From: Bacteroidales bacterium
GTDB taxonomy: Bacteria > Bacteroidota > Bacteroidia > Bacteroidales > UBA932
Length of the DNA: 64,000 bases
Direction: 5' to 3'
Assembly (NCBI GenBank): GCA_017557535.1
Contig: JAFYYM010000138.1
Coordinates: forward strand, 1 to 64,000
A program made the translations under genes and the position numbers. The notes beneath the pieces are model-generated. The model was given only the letters and a program-made list of their open reading frames with translations, was not told where the DNA came from and ran no database searches. Shown one piece after another: positions 43,442 through 51,528 of the stretch. Position 1 is the stretch's first letter, and the number at the start of each line of letters is the position of its first letter.

Positions 43442-44658
43442 GGATAATCAAGAATATACACGAACTGATAGGCATCGTTCCCGAAGGAATTCCACGAAAG
43501 GTCGGCTCCATGATGGACGAGGTCATATCCATCAAAGACGCCTTCATTGTCATCAAGGACGGACGGATTATGGACTTTGGAGAGTCTGGCGACTGCCCGG
43601 AGACTGGTCCTTCAGACGAGGTGATTGACGCTTCCGGCGGAATGGTCATGCCGATGTTCTGCGACTCCCACACCCATGTTTGTTACGCTGGATCAAGGGA
43701 ACAGGAGTTTATCGACAAAATCAATGGCCTAAGCTATGAGGAAATCGCAGCCAGGGGTGGTGGCATCCTCAATTCCGCCGACCTGCTCCACGCAACAAGC
43801 GAGGATGACCTGTATCTCCAGACAATGGAGAGAGTCAACGAGATGATAGCCAAAGGCACAGGAGCTATCGAGATAAAAAGTGGCTACGGTCTCACCACCG
43901 ATGATGAGCTCAAGATGCTGCGTGTCATCAAACGAGTCAAAGAGACTTCTCCTGCCATCATCAAATCCACCTTCCTCGGGGCGCATGCGGTCGGAAGAGC
44001 GTTTGCCGGAAGGCAGGGCGAATATGTGGACCTAGTGTGCGAGGAAATGATTCCGGCGGTGGCCGTCGAGGGACTGGCAGACTATGTTGATGTTTTCTGC
44101 GATGAAGGGTTCTTCACTCCGGAAGAGACCGCAAGGATTCTGGAAGCAGGTGAGAATCACGGCCTTATCCCTAAAATCCACGCCAATGAACTTGCCTGCT
44201 CCGGCGGTGTCCAGGTAGGAGTCTCGCACGGTGCGCTTTCTGTCGACCACCTTGAACGGACGACCGAAGCCGAGATAAGGGCTCTCAAAGGGACCGAGAC
44301 CATGCCCACCATGCTCCCCGGATCTTCATTCTTCCTGGGCATGCCATACGGGAGGGCGAAAGATTTCATAAAAGCAGGCTTGGGGGTGGCTTTAGCGTCA
44401 GACTACAATCCGGGCTCTTCCCCTTCCGGAGACATGCGTTTCGTAATGTCTCTTGGTTGCATCAAGATGAGACTTACCCCTAAGCAGGCGTTCAACGCCT
44501 GTACCATCAACTCCGCATATGCGATGGGTATCTCTGACGAGGCCGGTTCCATAACAAGAGGAAAGAAAGCGAACTTGTTGATAACCAAGCCGCTCTCTTC
44601 ATTAGCCACGATTCCGTACTGCTATCAGAGTCCTTTCATCGAACGGATCATCATCTGA
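43438..44658 (+). CDS. hutI: Imidazolonepropionase
   Basis: A 406-residue amidohydrolase that opens imidazolone propionate to formiminoglutamate. Metal ligands appear in CDSHTHVCYAGSREQEF, HAVG, IHANE and ASDYNPGSSP. Last gene of the hut operon; its end overlaps the convergent barrel gene by 8 bp. No hutG/hutF is present, consistent with the FtcD route. Confidence 0.96.
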   Translation: MRIIKNIHELIGIVPEGIPRKVGSMMDEVISIKDAFIVIKDGRIMDFGESGDCPETGPSDEVIDASGGMVMPMFCDSHTHVCYAGSREQEFIDKINGLSYEEIAARGGGILNSADLLHATSEDDLYLQTMERVNEMIAKGTGAIEIKSGYGLTTDDELKMLRVIKRVKETSPAIIKSTFLGAHAVGRAFAGRQGEYVDLVCEEMIPAVAVEGLADYVDVFCDEGFFTPEETARILEAGENHGLIPKIHANELACSGGVQVGVSHGALSVDHLERTTEAEIRALKGTETMPTMLPGSSFFLGMPYGRAKDFIKAGLGVALASDYNPGSSPSGDMRFVMSLGCIKMRLTPKQAFNACTINSAYAMGISDEAGSITRGKKANLLITKPLSSLATIPYCYQSPFIERIII

Positions 44659-45979
44659 AAGAGTACCTCAATCCGAATGACATGATAAAGTCAAATGGAT
44701 GCTCGGTGTAAATCGAGTGGTACTTTGTGTTGCCTGCGAAATGGTAACTCACACCCGGCTCCAGATACAAGCCCATCATCGATCCTGGGATATTTGCTTG
44801 CAATCCGGCAGAAGCGTTTAAAGACCACATAAGCGGCTTGACACTGAACTTGTTCTTAACCGGACTTCCACTACTCTCACCGGACAGGGTGACAACCGTC
44901 TTGGAAGATGCGTTAACGCATTTCTCTACCATCCCACCACCAGCGGCATAAACCGTGAACCAATCCTTGTTCCAGATATTGGCTTTAAGGTTCAAAGGGA
45001 TTCCAAGATATCCCAGCGTCTGGGTCTCTTGGGAGGATCTTGTCCCGGAAGACGTGGTAAAGTCGCTCTGTAACATCGAGTAGGTCAGTCCAGACTCTAC
45101 AGAGAGAACATCCGTGACAGGGAAATCCAGTGACAGCGCCAACCTCACAGGCCTCTTATGGTCCTCACTCTTAGACACAGGGACAGACACCGTCCGGGTG
45201 TAGATGGAAGAGGCGTCCCTTGTCGCGATATCGGAATACGAAGCAGCGACACCATGGAAGAAGGTCTTTGTGTCAAGCATGTTCGCATCCTGAGCTCCAC
45301 GGGCGGCACTGGATAGTGACAATCCCGCGGATAGACGCCGACTATCAGGATAATCAGACGTGACGGAAAGATAATCAGACCAATCCTCTCCGTCATGATC
45401 CGTCTTGAATCCGGTATCCACACGCTTGGTGATAGCAGGCACCTTCACGACACTTTCAGGGAGATCCAACACACTGTCTGGAATGACCATCGCGATTTCA
45501 GGGAACTCCATCTCGATCTCAGGGAACTCCACAACATTCTCAACGGCTTCAACAGGAACATCCTGATCCGTCACGACAGCCAAAGAGGAACCCTTTGGAG
45601 CAGGCACGATCTGAACCGGCTCTCTCTTCTGAACAACATTCGGAGAAACCCCTGGAGAAACTTTTGGAGAGACCTGACCTCCTCCATTGTCAGCTGAAGA
45701 AGAATTGTTATTGTCGGGGGAGGTCGGGTTCTCCGCTATCCATTCGTCATCCGTACCGGTGCCATGCCCAGCGCCCCTGTCAATCAGGCGCAGACCGGCA
45801 AAGACACCCAAGGCCAAGGCGGCAGCGGCGGCGAAAGCCCAGACCCAAGGCATAAACCTCGGCCCACGCTCCTTAGCGGGGAAGATAGAGGACTCCACCT
45901 TCTCCCATACCCCTTCGGGAACGGGAGCCTCGTGGGACTCCATCTTGTCCTTGATTATTTTCAACCAATCTTCGCTCAT
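44651..45979 (-). CDS. Membrane-anchored barrel-like protein of the ECF sigma operon
   Basis: This 442-residue protein has a cytoplasmic N-terminus (about 40 residues, WEKVESSIFPAKE), a transmembrane helix at about 43-65, a low-complexity periplasmic linker (repeats of SPKVSPGVSPNV and EFPEIEMEFPEIAMVIP) and a C-terminal region of beta-barrel strands ending in FGLRYSFR. The N-terminus starts in the stop codon of the sigma factor, the usual place for an anti-sigma factor. Having both an inner-membrane anchor and an outer-membrane-type barrel is unusual. It may be an anti-sigma/envelope sensor; this is inference. Confidence 0.65.
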   Translation of the reverse strand: MSEDWLKIIKDKMESHEAPVPEGVWEKVESSIFPAKERGPRFMPWVWAFAAAAALALGVFAGLRLIDRGAGHGTGTDDEWIAENPTSPDNNNSSSADNGGGQVSPKVSPGVSPNVVQKREPVQIVPAPKGSSLAVVTDQDVPVEAVENVVEFPEIEMEFPEIAMVIPDSVLDLPESVVKVPAITKRVDTGFKTDHDGEDWSDYLSVTSDYPDSRRLSAGLSLSSAARGAQDANMLDTKTFFHGVAASYSDIATRDASSIYTRTVSVPVSKSEDHKRPVRLALSLDFPVTDVLSVESGLTYSMLQSDFTTSSGTRSSQETQTLGYLGIPLNLKANIWNKDWFTVYAAGGGMVEKCVNASSKTVVTLSGESSGSPVKNKFSVKPLMWSLNASAGLQANIPGSMMGLYLEPGVSYHFAGNTKYHSIYTEHPFDFIMSFGLRYSFR

Positions 45980-46578
45980 CGTTTTATCTTGACCTTTTCT
46001 TTATATTCCTTTATCATTCTCGCCAGTATCATCCTGGCCCTGTACAGCTGCGAGGCAGACGTGCTTTCCGATATTCCCAACAGGCCGGAGATCTCTCTGT
46101 GGCTCTTGTCTTCCAGGGCGTAAAGGTTGAACACTGTCCTGTAACCTTCCGGAAGCCCTTGAATCATCTTGTGTATCACCTCTGCCGGTACCGCCTCAAT
46201 ATCCGGCGGATCAATCTCCTCATCATCGACCACATCCCGCACCTCATCCTCAAACACTAACGGCACGCTTCTTCGCCTCTTACGGAGAGTCTTGAGACTC
46301 TCATTGACCAGTATTCGCCTCATCCACGCCTTCAACGAACCTTCCCCTCTATAATCGAAGCTGTCCAAGGAAGTGAAAATCTTCACAAAACTTTCCTGAA
46401 GGACATCCTTCTGGTCCCGTGGATCCGGGAGAAACCTTGCACAAGTGGCGGCGAGATATCCCGAAAAGCGGTCATAAATCTCTCTCACCGCGATCCTGTC
46501 TCCGTTTCTGGCCCTCTCCAAGAGCTGCCTCTCAGCCTCCGCCGACAATCCGCTATCTCTCAACAGCCCTGTTCCCAT
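45976..46578 (-). CDS. ECF-family RNA polymerase sigma factor
   Basis: A 200-residue sigma-70-like protein with region 2 (AVREIYDRFSGYLAATCARF, DQKDVLQESFVKIF) and region 4 (LPEGYRTVFNLYALEDKSHREISGLLGISESTSASQLYRAR). No region 3. It overlaps the NigD-like lipoprotein gene upstream by 26 bp and the anchored barrel gene downstream by 4 bp, so the three are expressed together. The promoter it recognises is not identified. Confidence 0.9.
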   Translation of the reverse strand: MGTGLLRDSGLSAEAERQLLERARNGDRIAVREIYDRFSGYLAATCARFLPDPRDQKDVLQESFVKIFTSLDSFDYRGEGSLKAWMRRILVNESLKTLRKRRRSVPLVFEDEVRDVVDDEEIDPPDIEAVPAEVIHKMIQGLPEGYRTVFNLYALEDKSHREISGLLGISESTSASQLYRARMILARMIKEYKEKVKIKR

Positions 46579-47365
46579 ACTTCAACCTCAACGTTTTCTC
46601 CCCACTGAAAGACATCCAATGCAGAACAACTGATGTGGGATCCTTGTACTCGTCCTTTCTGGACATGTACATCTGACAAATCCTGAAAGCGACCAAACTC
46701 TCATTCCACGAACTCTGGAAATCCCCGTTGTCCTTATGGACCAAATACAAATGGTCCGGATGTTTCCGTGAAGCGTAGAGGTTGACAGAGTGCCTGGTGA
46801 CATCCCCCCAGAAGGTGGCGAAATGAATCATCAAGTAGCCGTCCTCTGAGAAAGTCATCCAATCAGGAATGCCATCGCTGGTGACGACATCGACCGGGCT
46901 GCTCGCATTGAGCAATTCCGAGACGGAATCAAAGCCAGTCGATACCGTGGAAACCGGTAAAGATGAGCCTCCTGACAAGCCGTCTTCAACATCGATGTAA
47001 GCCGCGTCTCTTGTGGCGATGGAATCAATCCGCTCGACAGTGATCGCTTTCGTGCAGAAATCTGATTTCCGATCCAGGCCCTTGTAAGCTACCAACGCCC
47101 TCACTTCCTCCTTGTAAGGATTCTCCCAGTCAATGGGCTCAAGCGTCACGCCATCCTCCAACTGGAAGTAATTCCTTCCAGAATAGGATCTTCTCACTGT
47201 CACGATGGCATTAGCCCACTGGATATCATCCCGAAGGCCACTCACCTGTGCTGACTGATCCCTGCTTAGATCATCCAACAAAGAAGTCTCCTTCATGCAG
47301 GATGAAAGCGCTACCAGCAGCATTAATGAGAAAAACGCAATCAGCTTTCCATCAATTTTCTTCAT
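46553..47365 (-). CDS. NigD-like lipoprotein
   Basis: A 270-residue lipoprotein with lipobox VALSSC near residue 22. An OB-like N-terminal part (NAIVTVRRSYSGRNYFQLEDGVTLEPI) and a beta-rich C-terminal part (DGYLMIHFATFWGDVTRHSVNLY) match the NigD-like family known from Bacteroides bacteriocin-region proteins and elsewhere. Function not established. It is the first gene of the sigma operon and may feed an envelope signal. Confidence 0.75.
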   Translation of the reverse strand: MKKIDGKLIAFFSLMLLVALSSCMKETSLLDDLSRDQSAQVSGLRDDIQWANAIVTVRRSYSGRNYFQLEDGVTLEPIDWENPYKEEVRALVAYKGLDRKSDFCTKAITVERIDSIATRDAAYIDVEDGLSGGSSLPVSTVSTGFDSVSELLNASSPVDVVTSDGIPDWMTFSEDGYLMIHFATFWGDVTRHSVNLYASRKHPDHLYLVHKDNGDFQSSWNESLVAFRICQMYMSRKDEYKDPTSVVLHWMSFSGEKTLRLKYGNRAVER

Positions 47366-47461
47366 AGCTTCTACACTATAAATCCCGGAATTGAGAAATC
47401 TTGCATAAAAATGACAAAAAATTTTTTATATTGCGTATTGTAATACAACGAATTTGACGAA

Positions 47462-48931
47462 ATGACCCGCAAACCCATGTCCAAACTGGGCATCTCATTG
47501 ATTCCTATAATCATACTTGTCATTCTTCTGGCCCTGGATATCAGCATTTTCGGCAGTGATGCCATCTTGGGTGCCAGTCAGGTCTCGTTGTTGCTTTGCG
47601 CGGGAATCGCCGTCTGGCTTTCTTCCTGGCTTTTCAAGATGCCATGGAAAGATTTCGAGGATGCCATCAAAAGTAATATAGGGGATGTGACCTCGGCAAT
47701 AGTCATCTTATTCCTCATAGGAGCCATCTCCGGAACATGGACCATGAGTGGGATTGTCCCGACATTCATCTATTACGGAGTCAAGATAATCAGCCCTAAG
47801 GTTTTCCTACTGACCGCCTGCGTAATCTGCGCCCTGGTTTCATTGATGATAGGCAGTTCCTGGACAACCATCGCCACCATAGGTGTCGCACTGCTCGGCA
47901 TCGGAAAGGCGGAAGGATTCAGTGAGGGTCTAGTCGCTGGAGCGATCATCTCCGGGGCATATTTCGGGGACAAGATTTCCCCTTTGTCAGACACAACGGT
48001 CATGGCGTCATCCATGAACAAGGTCCCTTTGTTCGAGCACATACGATACATGCTTTTCACCACGATCCCATCCATCACCATCACTCTGATTATCTTCCTT
48101 ATCATAGGTTTATCACACTCAGGGGCCGATGCGGACACCATAGGGAAATACACGGCAATCCTTGGATCAAGATTCAACCTCACCCCATGGCTGCTTGTGA
48201 CCCCCATTCTGACAGCTGTGATGATAGCCAGGAAGATGCCAGCCTTGGCTGTTTTGGGCCTTTCAACTGTACTGGCAGCTATCACAGCCGTTATTTTCCA
48301 GCCGGAAATAATCCGGGAAATAGGATCAAGAGTCGCAAGTGGATCTGAAGGGAAAATCATGTTCACCGGCGTGGTCCAGACCATCTACGACACAGTCGGA
48401 CTAGAAACAGGAGACCCGGAAGTCAATGAACTGGTCACCTCCCGAGGGATGGTGGGAATGCTCAATACGGTCTACCTCATCATCTGCGCCATGTGCTTCG
48501 GAGCCGCCATGAAAGCCGGTGGAATGTTGCGGAATATCGCGGAGTTGATACTCCCCTTCTCGAAACACCGTGGAAGCCTGGTGGCATCGACTGTGGTCAC
48601 CGGAACCACGCTTAATGGCATCGTTTCAGACCAATATCTTTCAATCATCTTGACATCAAGTGTGTTCAAGGATGTATACGAGAAAGAAGGATATGAGTCC
48701 AGGTTGCTAAGCCGCTCTGTCGAGGACTCCGCCACAGTCACATCCCCTCTATTTCCCTGGAGCAGCTGCGGAATGACCCAAGCCACGATCCTGAGCGTGC
48801 CCACTATCACCTACCTCCCCTATTGCTTCTTCAATATCATCAGCCCTTTCATGAGCATAATAATAGCCCTGACTGGCTATAAAGTCGTCAGGGCTATGAA
48901 AGATAACGCTAAGTCTAGTTCTTCTGCTTGA
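47462..48931 (+). CDS. nhaC: Na+/H+ antiporter, NhaC family
   Basis: A 489-residue transporter with about 12 helices. NhaC signatures are GSSWTTIATIGVALLGIG, GAIISGAYFGDKISPLSDTT and, late, SYPS-like FPWSSCGMTQ. It would exchange Na+ for H+ (or a related organic-acid pair such as malate/lactate, known in the family). Divergent from the NigD-like gene; its end overlaps mscL by 17 bp. Confidence 0.9.
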   Translation: MTRKPMSKLGISLIPIIILVILLALDISIFGSDAILGASQVSLLLCAGIAVWLSSWLFKMPWKDFEDAIKSNIGDVTSAIVILFLIGAISGTWTMSGIVPTFIYYGVKIISPKVFLLTACVICALVSLMIGSSWTTIATIGVALLGIGKAEGFSEGLVAGAIISGAYFGDKISPLSDTTVMASSMNKVPLFEHIRYMLFTTIPSITITLIIFLIIGLSHSGADADTIGKYTAILGSRFNLTPWLLVTPILTAVMIARKMPALAVLGLSTVLAAITAVIFQPEIIREIGSRVASGSEGKIMFTGVVQTIYDTVGLETGDPEVNELVTSRGMVGMLNTVYLIICAMCFGAAMKAGGMLRNIAELILPFSKHRGSLVASTVVTGTTLNGIVSDQYLSIILTSSVFKDVYEKEGYESRLLSRSVEDSATVTSPLFPWSSCGMTQATILSVPTITYLPYCFFNIISPFMSIIIALTGYKVVRAMKDNAKSSSSA

Positions 48932-49361
48932 GAAGGTCGCGGATCTCCTCGAGGAGGACCACGTCATCCGGTTTGGGAGCGGGAGCCTCGGGCTCGGCGG
49001 GAGCTTCCTCTTTCTTCTCAGACAAAGCCTTCGCCTTGTTGATACCCTTGATCACAAGGAAGATGCAGAGGGCGATGATGATGAAATCGAAAATCACCTG
49101 AAGGAAATTTCCCCAAGTGATCGCCACCTCGGGCTTCACCACCTCTTCCCCATTCATGACAGCCTGGCTGATAACCCATTTCCAGTCTGTGAAATTAAGG
49201 CCACCACAGAGAGCGCCCACAGCGGGCATGATGATGTCACTCACCAAGGAGGTGACAATCTTCCCGAAAGCGCCGCCGATGACCACACCGACAGCCATGT
49301 CAATGACATTGCCTTTCATCGCGAATTCCTTGAATTCGGACCAGAATTTTCCTTTTGCCAT
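48915..49361 (-). CDS. mscL: Large-conductance mechanosensitive channel
   Basis: A 148-residue channel with N-terminal FKEFAMKGNVIDMAVGVVIGGAFGKIV, the two transmembrane helices, and a C-terminal helix EEIRDLLKQ. An Ala/Pro/Glu-rich insert (EEAPAEPEAPAPKP) lengthens the cytoplasmic tail. It opens under membrane tension after osmotic downshock. Here it is the last gene of a nine-gene run starting at 59254, 7 nt after murU; cell-wall salvage and turgor relief are thus linked at least in transcription. Confidence 0.95.
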   Translation of the reverse strand: MAKGKFWSEFKEFAMKGNVIDMAVGVVIGGAFGKIVTSLVSDIIMPAVGALCGGLNFTDWKWVISQAVMNGEEVVKPEVAITWGNFLQVIFDFIIIALCIFLVIKGINKAKALSEKKEEAPAEPEAPAPKPDDVVLLEEIRDLLKQKN

Positions 49362-49368
49362 ACGCTTT

Positions 49369-50106
49369 TTATTTGAGATTAATTAGGAATGCTTCAGCCT
49401 CATCCAGTGTCTCTATTTTCCCGACATCCATCATACGCAAACGCTCAGGCAAAACCCCATAAATAGGATGAGAGGCGCATTCTTTTACGTAGAAGTCCAT
49501 TATCGGGAATCTCTCTCCCCAACCGTCCTCATCAAATATAGTGAAAATTCTATCAGAAATCAAATGCACGCCAGAAAAGGCCAGTTTCCTGAAACTGTCA
49601 GGGTTCAGACCGTGATATGGAGTACGGACCTCTCCCGTCTCGACATTTGTCCATCCCACCATCCTCATGTCATCATCGAAAAGGAGATACCTTTTTGTGA
49701 CCCTGTCACTCACCAGGATCGTTGAAAGAGCGTCAGGCCTGGATTGTGACATGAACCAAGGAATATCAAGATCGGAAAGTATGTCCACATTGTGAATCAG
49801 GAAAGGAGCGCCCTCGAGTGACTTCCTGGCATGCCTGATACCACCTCCAGTTTCCCTGAGGAGGTCTCTCTCGTCCGAGAAAGTGACCTTGATTCCGAAA
49901 TCGTCTTGGCTATGGACATAATTGATTATTGAATCCGGAAAATGATGGATGTTTATCACTATATCTGTTATTCCCGCGGATTTCAATTTCTCGACGACAT
50001 GATAGAGAAGGGGTTTTCCTCCGACGGGAACCAGGGCCTTCGGCATCGTGTCGGTCAAAGGCTTTAGTCGGGTCCCCAGTCCCGCGGCGAAAACAAGAGC
50101 TCTCAT
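49369..50106 (-). CDS. murU: MurU-type sugar-1-phosphate nucleotidyltransferase
   Basis: A 245-residue nucleotidyltransferase with the activating loop GLGTRLKPLT, PMPKALVPVGGKP-like PKALVPVGGKPL, and NVDILSDLD as the metal site. In Pseudomonas MurU uridylylates MurNAc-alpha-1-P to UDP-MurNAc. The neighbouring AmgK-type kinase and NamZ point to that role; other short sugar nucleotidyltransferases look similar. The ATG at 50106 overlaps the kinase stop (TGATG). Confidence 0.8.
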   Translation of the reverse strand: MRALVFAAGLGTRLKPLTDTMPKALVPVGGKPLLYHVVEKLKSAGITDIVINIHHFPDSIINYVHSQDDFGIKVTFSDERDLLRETGGGIRHARKSLEGAPFLIHNVDILSDLDIPWFMSQSRPDALSTILVSDRVTKRYLLFDDDMRMVGWTNVETGEVRTPYHGLNPDSFRKLAFSGVHLISDRIFTIFDEDGWGERFPIMDFYVKECASHPIYGVLPERLRMMDVGKIETLDEAEAFLINLK

Positions 50107-51524
50107 CACAGTATCCGCTCTATGTCCAACTCACGATGAGAGACGGTTATCTTTATGTCGTATCGATCGGACAGGTGCCTGGCCAGGCGCTCAGCGCAAT
50201 AGACAGAGCGATGCTGTCCACCGGTGCATCCGAAACACACCTGCATGTGGGTGAACTTCCTCTCCATGAAGCGTTTGACATGAGTGTCAACCAAAGAATA
50301 AACATTGTCGAGGAACTTCGTGATACCGCCATCATCCTCCAGGAACTTCACCACCTCGGGATCCAACCCCGTGAACTGCCTATAGTGCTCATATTTGCCG
50401 GGGTTGTTGACAGCCCTGCAATCAAAGACGAAACCGCCCCCATTACCAGTGGTATCCACGGGAATCCCCTTCTTGTAAGCGAAACTGAATATCCTGACTT
50501 CAAGCCGCTTATCCTCAGCTATATTGTTAAACTGAGGCATAGTCGCAAGTGTGGTCAATATCTCGTTGAGATAAGGATACTCGACAAATGGCTTCTGTAG
50601 GAGCTTACGAAGGTTGCTCAAAGCGTACGGCACACTGGCAAGGAAGTGTGGCTTTTTCTCGAAATATCCCCTGAATCCATAAGCTCCCAGAACCTGGAGA
50701 GTCCTGAACAGGACAAAAAGCCTCAATCTCTCATGGAACACCGTCTCATCCACCTGGGTATATCCCTTCAAAGCGGTCAAGTAGGTCTGAACCATCTCCT
50801 TACGGAGATTCTCCGGATAGCGGGACCTGGCCTGCCATATGAAGGAGGCGACATCATAGTAGATCGGGCCTCGCCTTCCACCTTGGAAGTCGATGAAATA
50901 TGGCTCCCCATCCTTGACCATCACATTCCTCGCCTGGAAATCCCGGTACATGAAGGTCTCATATCCCTCATCCTTCAGAAGGTCTTCCTTCAGCCTCTCC
51001 AGATCATCCTGCAACCTCGTTTCATTGAACTCCAGTCCAGTTGCTTTCAGGAAACAATACTTGAAGTAATTGAGGTCGAACATGACCATCCGCTCATTGA
51101 AGGCAGGCTCAGGATAGCAGATGGACCAGTCTAGCCCTTGGGCACCCTTGAATTGGATCTTCGGGAGGGTCTCCATGGTACGGCAAAGGAGCATGCTCTC
51201 GTAAGAGCTATACTCCCCGCTTTCACGTCCATGAGAGACAAGCTTATATAGCTGGTCATCCCCAAGATCTTCCTGGATGTACCTCATCCCATCCTCAGAG
51301 ACAGATAAAACCTTCGGGACCCTGATCCCTTTCTCAATAAAATGCCGGCCGAGTTTGACAAACGCGTTGTTCTCCTCGACATTGGTACCCACTACACCGA
51401 TAACGGAGATATTCCCGCCCTTAAGGCGGAAATATCTCCTGTTACTACCGGAAGAATTAATCTCTTCCGTATCTGTCACTTTTTGACCGGTATAGCTTTC
51501 GAATAAATCCTTAAGCTTATCCAT
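50106..51524 (-). CDS. amgK: AmgK-type sugar kinase fused to RapZ C-terminal domain
   Basis: A 472-residue protein of two domains. Residues 1 to about 335 are an APH-fold kinase (YRDFQARNVMVKDGEP with the catalytic Asp near 185, YFIDFQGG with the metal Asp near 202), like AmgK, which phosphorylates MurNAc and GlcNAc at the anomeric carbon. The usual His before the catalytic Asp is replaced by Tyr. Residues about 355-470 match the C-terminal domain of RapZ (FAYKKGIPVD, FDCRAVNNP, TGLD, and FGCTGGQHRSVYCAE). In Enterobacteria that domain senses glucosamine-6-P and binds a small RNA. The fusion suggests feedback of amino-sugar level on the salvage kinase, or RNA control. ATG start is 4 nt from the DUF6515 gene stop. 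Confidence 0.85.
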   Translation of the reverse strand: MDKLKDLFESYTGQKVTDTEEINSSGSNRRYFRLKGGNISVIGVVGTNVEENNAFVKLGRHFIEKGIRVPKVLSVSEDGMRYIQEDLGDDQLYKLVSHGRESGEYSSYESMLLCRTMETLPKIQFKGAQGLDWSICYPEPAFNERMVMFDLNYFKYCFLKATGLEFNETRLQDDLERLKEDLLKDEGYETFMYRDFQARNVMVKDGEPYFIDFQGGRRGPIYYDVASFIWQARSRYPENLRKEMVQTYLTALKGYTQVDETVFHERLRLFVLFRTLQVLGAYGFRGYFEKKPHFLASVPYALSNLRKLLQKPFVEYPYLNEILTTLATMPQFNNIAEDKRLEVRIFSFAYKKGIPVDTTGNGGGFVFDCRAVNNPGKYEHYRQFTGLDPEVVKFLEDDGGITKFLDNVYSLVDTHVKRFMERKFTHMQVCFGCTGGQHRSVYCAERLARHLSDRYDIKITVSHRELDIERIL

Positions 51525-51528
51525 CAAA

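Noticed and set aside
49369..50106. Glucose-1-phosphate thymidylyltransferase instead of MurU
   Set aside because: The short length and its place next to AmgK and NamZ fit MurU better; no dTDP-sugar genes are near.
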